64,000 bases of DNA, taken from positions 930,001-994,000 of the forward strand of contig NZ_NBIM01000001.1 of assembly GCF_002242685.1 (NCBI RefSeq), written 5' to 3'. A model generated the notes under the pieces. The model was not told the origin of the DNA. It saw only the letters and a list, made by a program, of their open reading frames with translations, and did not search any database. Source of the DNA: Oceanimonas doudoroffii (GTDB lineage Bacteria; Pseudomonadota; Gammaproteobacteria; Enterobacterales; Aeromonadaceae). Both the position numbers and the translations under genes were made by a program. Below are positions 26,365-36,650 of the stretch, piece by piece (the stretch's first letter is position 1; each line of letters begins with the position of its first letter).

Positions 26365-28092
26365 TCAGAACGGAAAGAACAGCGGCACCAGAACCAGCAC
26401 CCCGGCGCTGTAGAGCAGGCTGATCGGCAGGCCGGTCTTGATGTAGTCCATCACCCGGTAGCGGCCCGGCGAATACACCATCAAATGGGTCTGATAGCCA
26501 AAGGGCACCATAAAGCAGGCACTGGCACCAAACGCCACCGCCATGATAAAGGGCATGGGATCGGCGCCAAAGCCTTGCGCGGTAGACAGCCCAATGGGAA
26601 AGGCCAAGGCCGCGGCGGCGTTGTTGGTCACGGTTTCGGTCAGCAGCAGGGTGATGAGATACACCCCCACAAAGGCCCCCACTACGCCATAGCCGTTGAA
26701 AAAGCCGCGCATGGCGTCGGCCACCAGTTGGGCGGCCCCGGAGCTTTCCAGGGCCCTGGCCACGGTCAGCGCCGAGCCGATCACCATCATCAGTTCAAAG
26801 GGAAAGCGCCGACGCAGCTCCGACACCGTTAGGATGCGGGTCAGCAGCAGCGCCGCCAGCAGCAACAGCAGACCGTTCAGCAGCGGCACCAGCCCCAGTG
26901 CCGCCAGGCCGATCACCACACCAAAGCCGCCAAAGGCAAACAGGCTCTGTCGCACGCTCAGCTTTGGCCGTTGCAGGCTATTGCTGAGCAGGTGAAAATT
27001 GCGGTCCAGGTTGCGGTGCTGCTTGAAGTCCGGGCCTACCGCCAGCAGCAGGCTGTCGCCAACCCGGAGCGGAATTTTTCCCAGGGTGCCGTAAAGCCGT
27101 CGGCCGCCCCGGCGAATGCCCACCACACCGGCGTTGAACATGGTGCGAAAGTCCACTTCCTGCAGGGTGCGGTTGGCCAGCTCCGACTCATTGGACACCA
27201 CCACTTCCACCAGGTTGGACGCCAGCAGCCGGTCTACCCCGTTGCCAAACAGCTGCAGGCCGGCAAACTGCTGCAACGCCTGCACCTTTTCCACCTCGCC
27301 GGTAAACACCAGCACGTCGTCGGCCTCCAGCACTTCGTCCGGTGACACCGGGCTGATCAACCGATCGTTGCGGGCAATTTCCAGCAGAAACAGACCATTG
27401 AGCCGGCGCAGGCCGTTATCTTCAATGCTGTGGCCAATGAGCGGTGAGCCGTCTTCCAGTCGCGCCTCCAGGAAATAGGGCTGGGTGCTTTCTTCGCCCT
27501 GCATCTGGTGCGCGGGCAGAAAGCGCCGGCTGAACAACAGGCCCAACAGGCACAGCAAGGCCACCGGCAGCCCCACCAGGGTAAACTGGAACATGCCCAG
27601 TGCCGGCAGGCCGGCGTTCACCACAAAGGAATTCACCACCAGATTGGTGGAGGTGCCCACCAGGGTGGTAATGCCCCCAAGAATGGAGGCGAACGACAGC
27701 GGGATCAGCAGACGCGAAGCGGGAATATGACGCTGGCGGGAGATCACACCAAGCAGCGATCCCACCACGGCGGTGTTGTTGAGAAAGGCCGAGAGCCCGG
27801 CGGTCAGTCCCATCAGCCTCAGGCTGGCGCGCCATTCCCGGCCCCGCAGCAGGGCGTCGGACAAGCGTTCCAGCAAGGGGGAACGCTCCAATGCCAGCGA
27901 CACCAGCATCAGCACCAGCAAGGTGATCAGTGCCGGGTTGGAAAAGCTCGACAGCATGGCCTGCTCGTCCACCACGCCGACAATCACGTAGCCTACGGCC
28001 CAACCGCTGAACAATACCGCCGGTGATATTCGGCCATGAACCAGCAGCACCAGCAGGGCGCCAATCGATGCTAATACCAAATATGCTGACAT
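26365..28092 (-). CDS. SLC13-family anion permease with TrkA-C domains, likely sulfate uptake
   Basis: A 575-residue inner-membrane protein. Two groups of membrane helices flank a pair of cytosolic RCK/TrkA-C domains (about residues 190-370). Family motifs include NNTAVVGSLLG and TLVGTSTNLVVN in the first half and ETVTNNAAAALAFPI in the second. It is divergent from cysD-cysNC across a short gap, which favours sulfate (or thiosulfate) as substrate. The start is uncertain: ATG at 28092 has a weak GAGTGG upstream, while in-frame ATGs at 28125 and 28134 have none. Confidence 0.82.
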   Translation of the reverse strand: MSAYLVLASIGALLVLLVHGRISPAVLFSGWAVGYVIVGVVDEQAMLSSFSNPALITLLVLMLVSLALERSPLLERLSDALLRGREWRASLRLMGLTAGLSAFLNNTAVVGSLLGVISRQRHIPASRLLIPLSFASILGGITTLVGTSTNLVVNSFVVNAGLPALGMFQFTLVGLPVALLCLLGLLFSRRFLPAHQMQGEESTQPYFLEARLEDGSPLIGHSIEDNGLRRLNGLFLLEIARNDRLISPVSPDEVLEADDVLVFTGEVEKVQALQQFAGLQLFGNGVDRLLASNLVEVVVSNESELANRTLQEVDFRTMFNAGVVGIRRGGRRLYGTLGKIPLRVGDSLLLAVGPDFKQHRNLDRNFHLLSNSLQRPKLSVRQSLFAFGGFGVVIGLAALGLVPLLNGLLLLLAALLLTRILTVSELRRRFPFELMMVIGSALTVARALESSGAAQLVADAMRGFFNGYGVVGAFVGVYLITLLLTETVTNNAAAALAFPIGLSTAQGFGADPMPFIMAVAFGASACFMVPFGYQTHLMVYSPGRYRVMDYIKTGLPISLLYSAGVLVLVPLFFPF

Positions 28093-28165
28093 ATATAACC
28101 ACTCGCTCTTTAGCAGGGCTACCATTGTACGCATATATCAAATAGACTGGATACATGAAGTATCT

Positions 28166-28189
28166 ATAACATTTTGTTATTAGTATAAT
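28166..28189 (+). promoter_or_regulatory. cysD promoter with palindromic operator
   Basis: A consensus TATAAT at 28184-28189 precedes cysD. Directly upstream, ATAACATTTTGTTAT (28166-28180) is a perfect inverted repeat where the -35 would lie. A LysR-type activator such as CysB could bind here; no CysB gene is in the window, so this is inference. Confidence 0.5.
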
Positions 28190-28212
28190 CCAAAGGCGAG
28201 AACAGTATCACT

Positions 28213-29112
28213 ATGAATCTGACGCACCTGCAACGGCTGGAAGCCGAAAGTATCCACATCATGCGGGAAGTGGTGGCCGAGGCCGACAACCCCGTCATGC
28301 TCTACTCCATCGGCAAGGACAGCGCCGTGATGCTGCACCTGGCCATGAAGGCCTTCTATCCTTCGGTTCCGCCCTTTCCCCTGCTGCACGTGGACACCCG
28401 CTGGAAGTTCCGCGAAATGTACGAGTTCCGCGATCACATGGCCAAGAAGCTGGGCATGGAGCTGCTGGTGCACATCAACCCGGAAGCCATTGAGAAGGAC
28501 ATCAACCCCTTCACCCACGGCTCCGCCATTCATACCGATATCACCAAGACCGAGGGCCTGAAGCAGGCGCTCGACAAGTACGGTTTTGACGCCGCTTTTG
28601 GCGGCGCCCGCCGCGACGAGGAAAAGTCCCGCGCCAAGGAGCGTATCTTCTCCTTCCGTACCGCCCAGCACCGCTGGGACCCCAAAAACCAGCGTCCCGA
28701 GCTGTGGAAGCAGTACAACACCCGCAAGCTCAAGGGCGAGTCCATTCGCGTGTTCCCGCTGTCCAACTGGACCGAGCTCGACATCTGGCAATACATTCAC
28801 CTGGAAAACATTCCCATCGTGCCGCTGTATTACGCCGCCAAGCGCCCGGTGGTGGAGCGTGACGGCACCCTGATCATGGTGGACGACGAGCGCATGCCGC
28901 TGAAGGAAGGCGAAGTGCCGATGATGAAAAACGTGCGCTTCCGTACCCTCGGCTGCTACCCGCTCACCGGCGCGGTGGAGTCCGAGGCCGACACCCTGCC
29001 CGCCATCATTCAGGAAATGCTGCTGACCAAAACCTCGGAGCGCCAGGGCCGCATGATCGACCACGACTCCGCCGCATCCATGGAAAAGAAAAAACAAGAG
29101 GGCTACTTCTGA
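28213..29112 (+). CDS. cysD: Sulfate adenylyltransferase subunit 2
   Basis: A 299-residue ATP-sulfurylase catalytic subunit that makes APS from sulfate and ATP in assimilatory sulfate reduction. It has the PP-loop [13 protein letters not shown] (residues 32-44) and the conserved [18 protein letters not shown]. Length and sequence match the family closely. The stop overlaps the cysNC start (TGATG). Confidence 0.97.
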   Translation: MNLTHLQRLEAESIHIMREVVAEADNPVMLYSIGKDSAVMLHLAMKAFYPSVPPFPLLHVDTRWKFREMYEFRDHMAKKLGMELLVHINPEAIEKDINPFTHGSAIHTDITKTEGLKQALDKYGFDAAFGGARRDEEKSRAKERIFSFRTAQHRWDPKNQRPELWKQYNTRKLKGESIRVFPLSNWTELDIWQYIHLENIPIVPLYYAAKRPVVERDGTLIMVDDERMPLKEGEVPMMKNVRFRTLGCYPLTGAVESEADTLPAIIQEMLLTKTSERQGRMIDHDSAASMEKKKQEGYF

Positions 29113-31034
29113 TGGCGCACCAATCCGATCTTATCGCTTCCGATATCGAGCAATATCTGCAACAGCACGAGCAGAAGAGCCTGCTGCGCTTCATTACCTG
29201 CGGCAGCGTGGACGACGGCAAGAGTACCCTGATCGGCCGCCTGCTGTTTGAGTCCAAAATGCTGTTTGAAGATCAGCTCGCCGCCATGGAGGCCGACTCC
29301 AAAAAATACGGTACTCAAGGGGAAGACATCGACTTTGCGCTGCTGGTGGACGGCCTGGCCGCCGAACGCGAGCAGGGCATCACCATCGACGTGGCCTACC
29401 GTTTCTTCTCCACCGACAAGCGCAAGTTTATCGTGGCCGACACCCCCGGACACGAGCAGTACACCCGAAACATGGTGACCGGCGCCTCTACCGCCGATGC
29501 CGCCATTCTGATGGTGGATGCGCGCAAGGGCATTCTCACCCAGACCCGCCGTCACAGCTACCTGATGTCGCTGCTGGGCATTCGCCAGGTGGTGGTGGCC
29601 ATCAACAAGATGGATCTGGTGGATTACTCGGAGGCCACCTTTAACCAGATCAAGGAAGACTACGCCCGGTTTGCCGCCCAACTTAACCTGGACAACATCA
29701 CCTACATTCCCATGTCGGCGTTCAAGGGCGACAACATCGTCGAGCCCAGTCAGAACATGACCTGGTACCACGGCACCACCCTGATGGGCTACCTGGAAAC
29801 CGTGGAAGTGGATGACACCCGCATGCAGCGCGCGCCCTTCCGCCTGCCGGTGCAGTGGGTCAACCGCCCCAACCTGGACTTCCGTGGTTTCGCCGGCACC
29901 GTGGCCAGTGGCGTGGTCAAACCCGGTGATCGCATTCGGGTGCTGCCGTCCGGCAAGGAAAGCACCGTGGATCGCATCGTGGTGCACGGTGGCGATCTGG
30001 CGCAGGCCGTCGCCGGCCAGTCGGTGACCCTGACCCTGAAGGACGAAATCGATATCTCCCGGGGGGACGTGATCTCCACCGCCGAGGCACCGGTGGAAAC
30101 CGCCGATCAGTTTGAATCCACCCTGGTGTGGATGCACGAAGACGCCCTGCTGCCGGGCCGCCCCTACCTGCTGAAGATCGGCACCAAAACCGTGACCGCC
30201 TCGGTGACCGACATCAAGTATCAGGTGAACGTCAACACCCTGGAGCACGTGGCCGCCAAGAAGCTGGATCTGAACGGCATTGCGGTGTGCAACCTCAGCC
30301 TGGATCGCGCCATCGCCTTTGACGACTACCAGAGCAACAAGGACACCGGCGGCTTTATCCTGATTGACCGACTCAGCAACAACACCGTCGCCGCCGGCAT
30401 GCTGCACTTCTCGCTGCGTCGCAGCCAGAACATTCACATGCAACACGTGGACGTGAACAAGGAAGCGCGGGCGCTCGCCAAAAACCAGAAGCCGTCGGTG
30501 CTGTGGTTTACCGGCCTGTCCGGCGCCGGCAAGTCCACCATCGCCAACCTGGTGGAGAAAAAGCTGCACGCGCAAGGCAACCACACCTACCTGCTGGACG
30601 GCGACAACGTGCGCCACGGCCTGAATAAAGACCTGGGCTTTACCGACGCCGACCGGGTGGAGAACATTCGCCGGGTGGCGGAAGTGTCGAAGCTGATGGT
30701 GGATGCCGGCCTGATTGTGCTCACCGCCTTTATCTCGCCGTTCCGTGCTGAGCGCCGCCTGGCCCGGGAGCTGCTGGAAGACGGTGAATTCATCGAAGTG
30801 CACGTGGACACCCCGCTCAACGTGGCGGAAGAGCGTGATGTGAAGGGGCTGTACAAGAAGGCCCGCCGCGGCGAGCTGAAGAACTTCACCGGCATCGACT
30901 CCGCCTACGAGCAGCCGGAGAACCCGGAAATTCGCCTCGACACCACGGCGCTGAGTGCCGACGAAGCGGCGGATGCGGTCATCGAACTGCTGAAGGAAAA
31001 AGGCATTATCGAGGGCGGTGACTGGTCTATCTGA
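29112..31034 (+). CDS. cysNC: Bifunctional CysN/CysC: sulfate adenylyltransferase GTPase subunit fused to APS kinase
   Basis: A 640-residue fusion. Residues 1 to about 450 are the CysN elongation-factor-like GTPase, with G1 GSVDDGKST (31-39), DTPGH and NKMD. From about 457 follows CysC, APS kinase, with P-loop GLSGAGKS (468-475) and the ISPFRAER region. CysN uses GTP hydrolysis to drive APS formation by CysD; CysC phosphorylates APS to PAPS. In E. coli these are separate genes, and the fusion is known elsewhere. Ends in a strong terminator. Confidence 0.96.
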   Translation: MAHQSDLIASDIEQYLQQHEQKSLLRFITCGSVDDGKSTLIGRLLFESKMLFEDQLAAMEADSKKYGTQGEDIDFALLVDGLAAEREQGITIDVAYRFFSTDKRKFIVADTPGHEQYTRNMVTGASTADAAILMVDARKGILTQTRRHSYLMSLLGIRQVVVAINKMDLVDYSEATFNQIKEDYARFAAQLNLDNITYIPMSAFKGDNIVEPSQNMTWYHGTTLMGYLETVEVDDTRMQRAPFRLPVQWVNRPNLDFRGFAGTVASGVVKPGDRIRVLPSGKESTVDRIVVHGGDLAQAVAGQSVTLTLKDEIDISRGDVISTAEAPVETADQFESTLVWMHEDALLPGRPYLLKIGTKTVTASVTDIKYQVNVNTLEHVAAKKLDLNGIAVCNLSLDRAIAFDDYQSNKDTGGFILIDRLSNNTVAAGMLHFSLRRSQNIHMQHVDVNKEARALAKNQKPSVLWFTGLSGAGKSTIANLVEKKLHAQGNHTYLLDGDNVRHGLNKDLGFTDADRVENIRRVAEVSKLMVDAGLIVLTAFISPFRAERRLARELLEDGEFIEVHVDTPLNVAEERDVKGLYKKARRGELKNFTGIDSAYEQPENPEIRLDTTALSADEAADAVIELLKEKGIIEGGDWSI

Positions 31035-31054
31035 CCCCAGCCCTGCTGAACGCA

Positions 31055-31084
31055 AAAGGCCGGCTCATTGAGCCGGCCTTTTTA
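31055..31084 (+). terminator. Rho-independent terminator after cysNC
   Basis: AAAGGCCGGCTC-ATT-GAGCCGGCCTTT stem followed by more T. Confidence 0.88.
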
Positions 31085-31177
31085 TTTGCTGAGGAGCTTC
31101 GTTTCTTTGGCGTCCCGACCTTCGCTCGGGTAAGCCAATCAGTTTTGCCAATGGCCCACTACATAGTGTCCTGCCAG

Positions 31178-31462
31178 TTACGCGTCGGCTTCCGCCTTGG
31201 CCAGCAACTGGTTCCAGTAATTGAACACCAGCTTTTGATCGTCGTCGTTGAGTTCGCCGCTCAGAATGGCCTGGTTCAGGCTGGTTTTTACCCGTGCCTT
31301 GACGTCGCGCACATGGTTGCGCCCGGCCAGTTCGCTTTGGGCTACCGCCAGGGTGATGTGGCCGCGCAGGTAACCGCCGGCGAAGAGCTGATCGTTGGTG
31401 GCGACCGCCACCTTGCCGTCGATCTCGTTCAGCAGCCGTTGTTCAAATTCAAAAATATTCAT
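31178..31462 (-). CDS. yfcL: YfcL-family protein
   Basis: A 94-residue protein that matches E. coli YfcL along its length, including DGKVAVATNDQLFAGGYLRG and the HITLAVAQSE segment. Function is unknown. Its ATG overlaps the stop of the NAD-kinase-like gene (ATGA), so it ends the epmC/NAD-kinase/yfcL unit, a conserved neighbourhood of aroC. Confidence 0.85.
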   Translation of the reverse strand: MNIFEFEQRLLNEIDGKVAVATNDQLFAGGYLRGHITLAVAQSELAGRNHVRDVKARVKTSLNQAILSGELNDDDQKLVFNYWNQLLAKAEADA

Positions 31463-32592
31463 TCATTTGCCTCGTATTCCGGGTTTGCCACCCGTACCAG
31501 CACTTCATCATGGTAGCCAGTGATCACCCGCATCAGGCCGCCCAGTTCGCGGTCCAGTTCGGGATCATTGGTGTCGACTCGCAGCGGGCGCCCGTTCAGA
31601 GAGCTGAGCTTGGACTTGGTCGCCAGCAGCCAGATATTGTCGCGCCCCACGGCGTTAATCACCGCCGGGCTGAGCTGCTGATTGCCCCGGCCAAACACAT
31701 GGCCCTGGCCCCCGATCAGGGTGATCACCAGCTTGCAGTTTCTGTCCCTGATGTGTTCATACAGGCCCTGGGCATCCAGATCCGAGGCAATTAACCGTTT
31801 TTGATAAACCAGATCCACCCCCAGCAGGGTGTTGGGCAGGCCCAGCCGCTCCATCACCGCCGCTACCGTGCTGCCCGAGCCCATGATGAAGTAGCAATCG
31901 TCCTCTTCCTCCATGCGCTCAATCACCTCGTCGGCAATGTCGGTAAGCACCAGCTCCGCCGACTCCTTGCCGGCCACCTTGACCGCCTGCACATAGCTGA
32001 GCTCGCCAGGAATGAGCATTTCACCGTAACGACGGGCGCGCACCTTACCTTCACGAAAGGCGGTTTCGTCGATGTCCATCACGTCCGCTTCCATCAGGCT
32101 CACCGGCTCGCCGCGCACCAGCTTGGCCAACAGCCGGCCGGTGCCGGCGGGGGTGACGCCATAAACCCCGGAATGAATCTTGACCCCAGCGGGAATGCCC
32201 AGCACGCACAGACCCTCCGGCGCCACGGCGCAAATATCCCGGGCGGTGCCGTCGCCACCGGCAAACAGCAGCAAATCCACGCCCTGCTCCACCAGGCTGG
32301 CCACGGCGGCCCGCGTGTCGTCGGCGGTGGTGGGGTGGCCCGGCTGGTGGCTGACCTCAAAGGGCAGCGCCAACTCCCGGCACAACTGCTCGCCCATGTC
32401 GCCCGCCACGGTGTAGATGCAAAAGCGATCTTTCAGTTCACGCAGCTCGGCCAGGGCCAGGCCACTGCGCAGCTGGGCGCGGGGCTCGGCGCCCCGTGCC
32501 AGGGCTTCGGCGGCCATACCGTCACTGCCCTTGAGGGCAACGCTGCCCCCGAGGCCTGCCAGGGGGTTGATGATTAGTCCGATTCTGAACAT
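31459..32592 (-). CDS. ATP-NAD/AcoX kinase family protein
   Basis: A 377-residue protein of the ATP-NAD/AcoX kinase family, distinct from NadK. The nucleotide-binding GGDGT motif is at 112-116 (LLFAGGDGTARDI), followed by GIPAGVKIHSGVY. The N-terminus IGLIINPLAGLGG is the family hallmark. The ATG at 32592 follows GAGGAG. The acceptor substrate is not established for this family. It lies between epmC and yfcL in one transcription unit. Confidence 0.85.
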   Translation of the reverse strand: MFRIGLIINPLAGLGGSVALKGSDGMAAEALARGAEPRAQLRSGLALAELRELKDRFCIYTVAGDMGEQLCRELALPFEVSHQPGHPTTADDTRAAVASLVEQGVDLLLFAGGDGTARDICAVAPEGLCVLGIPAGVKIHSGVYGVTPAGTGRLLAKLVRGEPVSLMEADVMDIDETAFREGKVRARRYGEMLIPGELSYVQAVKVAGKESAELVLTDIADEVIERMEEEDDCYFIMGSGSTVAAVMERLGLPNTLLGVDLVYQKRLIASDLDAQGLYEHIRDRNCKLVITLIGGQGHVFGRGNQQLSPAVINAVGRDNIWLLATKSKLSSLNGRPLRVDTNDPELDRELGGLMRVITGYHDEVLVRVANPEYEANE

Positions 32593-32601
32593 CACGGCTC
32601 C

Positions 32602-33126
32602 TCAAACAAAGTCGGCGGCGGTCAGGGGGGAGCGCCGGTAATGACGCTGCAGCTCGGCCATAAAGCGCTGCGCCCGGGCCGGAAATCCGGCTTCAAGGTA
32701 ATGCAGCGCCTGCTTTCGTACCTTGCTTCGAAAGGCATGGCGATCCGGCTCCACCGTGCCCTCGAGGTTGTCACAACTCACGTTAAAGGTGAACCCGCAA
32801 CTAAGCGACAGCGCCCATTCAATGGCCTGAGGCTTGACTTCCACCGCCTCAAACGCAGCCTGGGCCTCGGCATCGCGGCCGTCGGGATGATACCAGTAGC
32901 CATAATCTATCTGTTGCCGCCGGGCCTCGCCCGCCAGCAGCCAATGAGCCACTTCATGCAGGGCACTGGCAAAGAAGCCGTGGGCAAACACAATGCGGTG
33001 ATGCGCCACCACGTCGTCGGCGGGCAGATAGATGGGCTCATCCTTCCCCAGCTCAAGCCGCGTGTTATGAGTGTCGAAGAAGGTGTGATCAAACAGGGAG
33101 ATCAGCTCCCGGTAGCAAAACGACAT
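32602..33126 (-). CDS. epmC: Elongation factor P hydroxylase
   Basis: A 174-residue EpmC (YfcM) protein, which hydroxylates the beta-lysylated lysine of EF-P. The metal-binding HEVAHW (His57, Glu58, His61) lies after the conserved RIVFAHGFFASA. Also conserved are GYWYHPDGRDA and FNVSCDNLEG. No good ribosome-binding site is visible before the ATG, but the start matches the family. It sits directly after a hairpin in the aroC downstream region. Confidence 0.93.
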   Translation of the reverse strand: MSFCYRELISLFDHTFFDTHNTRLELGKDEPIYLPADDVVAHHRIVFAHGFFASALHEVAHWLLAGEARRQQIDYGYWYHPDGRDAEAQAAFEAVEVKPQAIEWALSLSCGFTFNVSCDNLEGTVEPDRHAFRSKVRKQALHYLEAGFPARAQRFMAELQRHYRRSPLTAADFV

Positions 33127-33132
33127 AAACAG

Positions 33133-33159
33133 ATAAAGAAACGGCCCTTCACAGGGCCG
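33133..33159 (-). terminator. Hairpin with T-rich tail between aroC and epmC
   Basis: On the minus strand CGGCCCT-GTGA-AGGGCCG is followed by TTTCTTTAT. It lies 54 bases after the aroC stop and immediately before epmC, so it may terminate or attenuate readthrough from aroC. Confidence 0.6.
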
Positions 33160-33212
33160 CTATTCTACCCGCTGGCTGCGGGCACACAAGGGGCATGGCT
33201 GTGACGCCGGTT

Positions 33213-34298
33213 TTATTTCAGCTGCGGCGTACCGGTGTGCACGCCGGCATTCTGGGCCCGGTGCATCAGCAGGTGATCGAGCAGCACAATGGCCATCATG
33301 GCCTCGGCAATGGGCACGGCGCGAATGCCCACGCAAGGGTCGTGGCGGCCCCGGGTAACCATTTCGGTGGGGTTGCCGTCCTTGTCGATGGTCTTGCCCG
33401 GCACCATGATGCTGGAGGTAGGCTTGAGCGCGATGCTGGCGACAATGTCCTGGCCACTGGAAATGCCACCCAGAATGCCACCGGCATGGTTGCTGGCAAA
33501 GCCCTGCGGAGTCATTTCGTCCCGGTGCTCGGAGCCCTTCTGCTCAACCACGTCAAAGCCGTCACCGATTTCCACGCCCTTGACCGCGTTGATGCCCATC
33601 AGCGCATGGGCAATATCGGCGTCGAGCCGGTCAAAGACCGGCTCGCCCAGGCCCACGGGCACGCCGGTGGCGACCACCTGAATTTTGGCGCCGATGGAGT
33701 TGCCTTCCTTTTTCAGGTCACGCATGTATTCGTCCAGCGCGTCCAGCTTGCCGGCGTCGGCAAAAAAGAAGGGGTTGGTTTCGATAATGTCCTGGTCAAA
33801 GGCCTCGGCCTTGATCGGGCCAAGCTGGGTCAGGTGGGCATAGATGGACACACCGAACTGGGCCAGCACCTTTTTGGCGATAGCGCCGGCGGCCACCCGC
33901 ATGGCGGTTTCCCGCGCAGAAGAGCGACCACCGCCGCGGTAGTCGCGAATGCCGTATTTCTGGTGATAGGTGTAATCGGCGTGGCCCGGACGGAACAGAT
34001 CCTTGATGGCGGAATAGTCCTTGGAGCGCTGATCGGTGTTCTCGATGATAAGACCGATGGAGGTGCCTGTGGTCTGGCCTTCAAACACGCCGCTAAGAAT
34101 TTTGACCTCGTCCGCTTCCCGCCGCTGGGTGGTAAAGCGGGAGGTGCCGGGCTTGCGCCGATCGAGGTCCTGCTGCAGATCCGCTTCGGACAATGCCACA
34201 CCCGGGGGCACACCGTCGACCACGGCGCCCAGGGCCAGGCCGTGGCTCTCGCCGAAGGTAGAGACGCGAAAGAGGGTACCTATACTGTTCCCTGCCAT
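33213..34298 (-). CDS. aroC: Chorismate synthase
   Basis: A 361-residue FMN-dependent enzyme that converts EPSP to chorismate, the last common step to aromatic amino acids. The signatures [35 protein letters not shown] and the C-terminal [12 protein letters not shown] are intact. AAGGAAACATTC precedes the ATG. It follows prmB by 24 bases, as in enterobacteria. Confidence 0.97.
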   Translation of the reverse strand: MAGNSIGTLFRVSTFGESHGLALGAVVDGVPPGVALSEADLQQDLDRRKPGTSRFTTQRREADEVKILSGVFEGQTTGTSIGLIIENTDQRSKDYSAIKDLFRPGHADYTYHQKYGIRDYRGGGRSSARETAMRVAAGAIAKKVLAQFGVSIYAHLTQLGPIKAEAFDQDIIETNPFFFADAGKLDALDEYMRDLKKEGNSIGAKIQVVATGVPVGLGEPVFDRLDADIAHALMGINAVKGVEIGDGFDVVEQKGSEHRDEMTPQGFASNHAGGILGGISSGQDIVASIALKPTSSIMVPGKTIDKDGNPTEMVTRGRHDPCVGIRAVPIAEAMMAIVLLDHLLMHRAQNAGVHTGTPQLK

Positions 34299-34322
34299 GA
34301 ATGTTTCCTTGACTGTAAATGG

Positions 34323-35243
34323 TTAAAACTGGTCTTTGTGCGGCAGCAGATCCCGCCGGCTGATCACGAACACGCCATGGCCGCCGTGCTCGAACTCCAC
34401 CCAAGACAGGGGCAGCTCGGGAAAGGCGTTTTCCATGTGAATTTGGCTGTTGCCCACTTCCACCACCAGCACGCCGTCGTCGGTGAGGTAATCACAGGCC
34501 TGAGCCAGCATGCGGCGAGTAAAGTCGAGGCCATCAAAGCCCGAGGCCAGCGCCAGCTCCGGCTCGTGCAGAAACTCCTCGGGCAGATCGCTCATGTCCT
34601 CTTCGTCCACGTAGGGCGGGTTGGCCACGATCAGATCGTACTTGTCGCCGGCCGGCAGCGCCGAAAACAGATCCGACTCGATGGGGATGACCTGCTGCTC
34701 CAGACCGTGGTTCTGAATGTTGATCTCGGCCACGTCGAGGGCGTCGCGAGAGATGTCGAGGGCATCCACTTCCGCCTCGGGAAAGGCGTGGGCCAGGGCA
34801 ATGGCGATGCAACCGGAGCCGGTGCACATGTCCATGATGCGGGCCGGTTCATGGGCCAGCCAGGGCGAAAAGCGAGTGTCGATAAGCTCCGCAATGGGCG
34901 AACGTGGAATCAGCACCCGCTCGTCCACATAAAACTCGTAACCGGCAAACCAGGCGGTGTTGGTGAGATAAGGCGTGGGCAAACGCTCTTCCACCCGGCG
35001 GCGAATGGCCTCGAGCAACACACGGCGCTCGGCAGGCACCAGGCGGGCATCCCGCGCCTGGGGAGGACAGTCGAGAGGCAGATGCAGCAGCGGCAGCACC
35101 AGTTGCACGGCATCGTCCCAGGCGTTGTCGGTGCCGTGACCATAAAACAGGCCGGCCTGCTGAAAGCGGCTGGCGGCAAAGCGCAGCCAGTCACCCATGG
35201 TGTGCAGCTCGTTGAGTGCCTCGTCGTTAAAAAGCGTGTCCAA
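34323..35243 (-). CDS. prmB: Ribosomal protein L3 N5-glutamine methyltransferase
   Basis: A 306-residue SAM-dependent enzyme that methylates a glutamine of L3. The SAM site is DMCTGSGCI (138-146) and the catalytic NPPY is at 208-211. The start is TTG at 35243 behind GGAGGGGAT; its translation [15 protein letters not shown] aligns with the known PrmB N-terminus, so TTG is the real start. It is divergent from smrB across 50 bases. Confidence 0.95.
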   Translation of the reverse strand: MDTLFNDEALNELHTMGDWLRFAASRFQQAGLFYGHGTDNAWDDAVQLVLPLLHLPLDCPPQARDARLVPAERRVLLEAIRRRVEERLPTPYLTNTAWFAGYEFYVDERVLIPRSPIAELIDTRFSPWLAHEPARIMDMCTGSGCIAIALAHAFPEAEVDALDISRDALDVAEINIQNHGLEQQVIPIESDLFSALPAGDKYDLIVANPPYVDEEDMSDLPEEFLHEPELALASGFDGLDFTRRMLAQACDYLTDDGVLVVEVGNSQIHMENAFPELPLSWVEFEHGGHGVFVISRRDLLPHKDQF

Positions 35244-35293
35244 ATCCCCTCCGCCTCGCTAAAATGGCTGTTTTTCAAGTGACAAAAGCGAAC

Positions 35294-35818
35294 ATGACCG
35301 CCTCATCCCCTCCCGAAGACGACGATAAAACGCTGTTTATGGAAGCGGTGCGCGGTGTCCGTAAATTGAAGCAGGATACCATAAGTCCGCTCCGGGCGCC
35401 GGTCAAGGTGAAAGCGACCCGGGCGATGGCCCGCAAAGACAGGGCCGAAGCCCATCCGTTTTCCGACCTGTATGAACCCTGGCTGGATCAGGACGGCCCC
35501 ACCCGCTTTCGCGCCGACGACACCTCGGCCTTTGAGCTGAAGCGGCTGCGCCGAGGCGATTATGCGCCCGAGCTGTTTCTCGACCTGCATGGCCTGACTC
35601 AGGAAGAAGCCAAACAGGAGCTCTCTGCACTGCTGCTGGCGGCCCGGCGCAACCACATCGACTGTGTGTCGATCATGCACGGCCACGGCAAGCACATTCT
35701 CAAGCAGCGCCTGCCCATGTGGCTGGCCCAGCACCCTCAGGTGCTGGCGTTTCATCAGGCGACCAAGGAATGGGGTGGCGATGCCGCCCTGCTGGTGCTG
35801 CTTAAAACCGAGCAATAA
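35294..35818 (+). CDS. smrB: Ribosome-rescue Smr endonuclease SmrB
   Basis: A 174-residue Smr-domain protein. SmrB is recruited to collided ribosomes and cuts the mRNA. Family motifs are LRRGDYAPELFLDLHG (DLH at 97-99) and the HGHGKH loop (129-134). The ATG at 35294 is chosen over an in-frame ATG at 35264 because it puts the conserved KQDT at the same distance from the start as in E. coli. The ribosome-binding site is weak. Confidence 0.93.
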   Translation: MTASSPPEDDDKTLFMEAVRGVRKLKQDTISPLRAPVKVKATRAMARKDRAEAHPFSDLYEPWLDQDGPTRFRADDTSAFELKRLRRGDYAPELFLDLHGLTQEEAKQELSALLLAARRNHIDCVSIMHGHGKHILKQRLPMWLAQHPQVLAFHQATKEWGGDAALLVLLKTEQ

Positions 35819-35823
35819 AACGC

Positions 35824-35853
35824 AACAAGGCCGGGCGAGAGCCCGGCCTTGTT
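35824..35853. terminator. Terminator between smrB and ytfK
   Basis: AACAAGGCCGGGC-GAGA-GCCCGGCCTTGTT perfect 13-base stem between convergent genes. The T tract is part of the stem arm. Confidence 0.75.
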
Positions 35854-35875
35854 AAAGGGTTATATCACGCCGCGA

Positions 35876-36088
35876 TCAGGCCGCGGGCTGGGGTGCATTC
35901 AGCTGGCCGATAAGACGGTTGATTTCACTTACCGTCTTGCGGTGACGGTCATCGGCCTGCTCGGGCATGATCAACATGCCCTTGGCGTAACTGTAGGCGC
36001 CGCGGCCGTGAATGTAGAGCCTTCCCTTGAAAAAGGTTTTTACATACTTGGCAATCAACAAAGGCTGATATTTGTTAAATATGCGCAT
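35876..36088 (-). CDS. ytfK: YtfK (DUF1107), predicted SpoT-activating small protein
   Basis: A 70-residue protein matching DUF1107/YtfK: MRIFNKYQPLLIAKYVKTFF followed by GRLYIHGRGAYSYAKG. In E. coli YtfK binds SpoT and tips it towards (p)ppGpp synthesis during phosphate or fatty-acid starvation. GAGGTGG precedes the ATG at 36088; the longer open frame upstream is not supported. It lies 49 bases after sixA on the same strand. Confidence 0.87.
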   Translation of the reverse strand: MRIFNKYQPLLIAKYVKTFFKGRLYIHGRGAYSYAKGMLIMPEQADDRHRKTVSEINRLIGQLNAPQPAA

Positions 36089-36137
36089 TTTCCACCTCAG
36101 TTTTATCTTCTGTGCTCGTATTGTTATTGATTGAGAT

Positions 36138-36650
36138 TCAGCCCATAAAACCGCATAGCGGCGTGGGCCGCGAATAGTGAGGCCGCACGTTGTGAGGTCC
36201 TTCAAGCCAGTTAAACAAACCACCCTGCCCCTTGTGCAGGGTTACCTTGGCCATGCCCGCCGTAACAAAAATCGGCGCCATGGTGCCCGGACACAGGCTT
36301 TCCACCAGGTAGCCAACCAAGGGCATGTGACTGACCACCAGCAGGTTACTGTCTTTCTCCAGCTCACCGTAGGCCAGCAGCAGGCTGGCGGTGATGTCGG
36401 CATCGGCATTGGGCAGCAGCTCGTCGCAATATTCCACCCGGCTGCCGGTAATAAAACGGGACAACTGTTGCCAGGTTTGCTTGCTACGCAGATAAGGACT
36501 CACCAGCACCCGGTCAAAAGCCGGCACCTGGGGTGCCAGCCACTGCGCCATCAGACAGACTTCCTCACATCCCTGCTCGGTTAGTGGCCGCAGTGCATCT
36601 GTCGACGCCTGTGGCGCAGCCTGCCCATGACGCATGATAAAGACGTTCAT
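36138..36650 (-). CDS. sixA: Phosphohistidine phosphatase SixA
   Basis: A 170-residue histidine-phosphatase-superfamily enzyme with MRHGQA (Arg7-His8-Gly9) and a second His in VVSHMPL. SixA dephosphorylates phosphohistidine proteins such as ArcB and the nitrogen PTS. GAAGGTGAGGTGG lies before the ATG at 36650, chosen over an upstream in-frame ATG because it gives the family start. Confidence 0.93.
   Translation of the reverse strand: MNVFIMRHGQAAPQASTDALRPLTEQGCEEVCLMAQWLAPQVPAFDRVLVSPYLRSKQTWQQLSRFITGSRVEYCDELLPNADADITASLLLAYGELEKDSNLLVVSHMPLVGYLVESLCPGTMAPIFVTAGMAKVTLHKGQGGLFNWLEGPHNVRPHYSRPTPLCGFMG

Noticed and set aside
29103-31055. 650-codon open frame on the minus strand opposite cysNC
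   Set aside because: High GC keeps the reverse frame open; the translation has no recognisable domain, and cysNC on the other strand is certain.
33195-35282. 695-codon open frame on the plus strand spanning aroC and prmB
   Set aside because: It is a mirror of two well-supported genes and crosses their boundary, which a real gene would not do.
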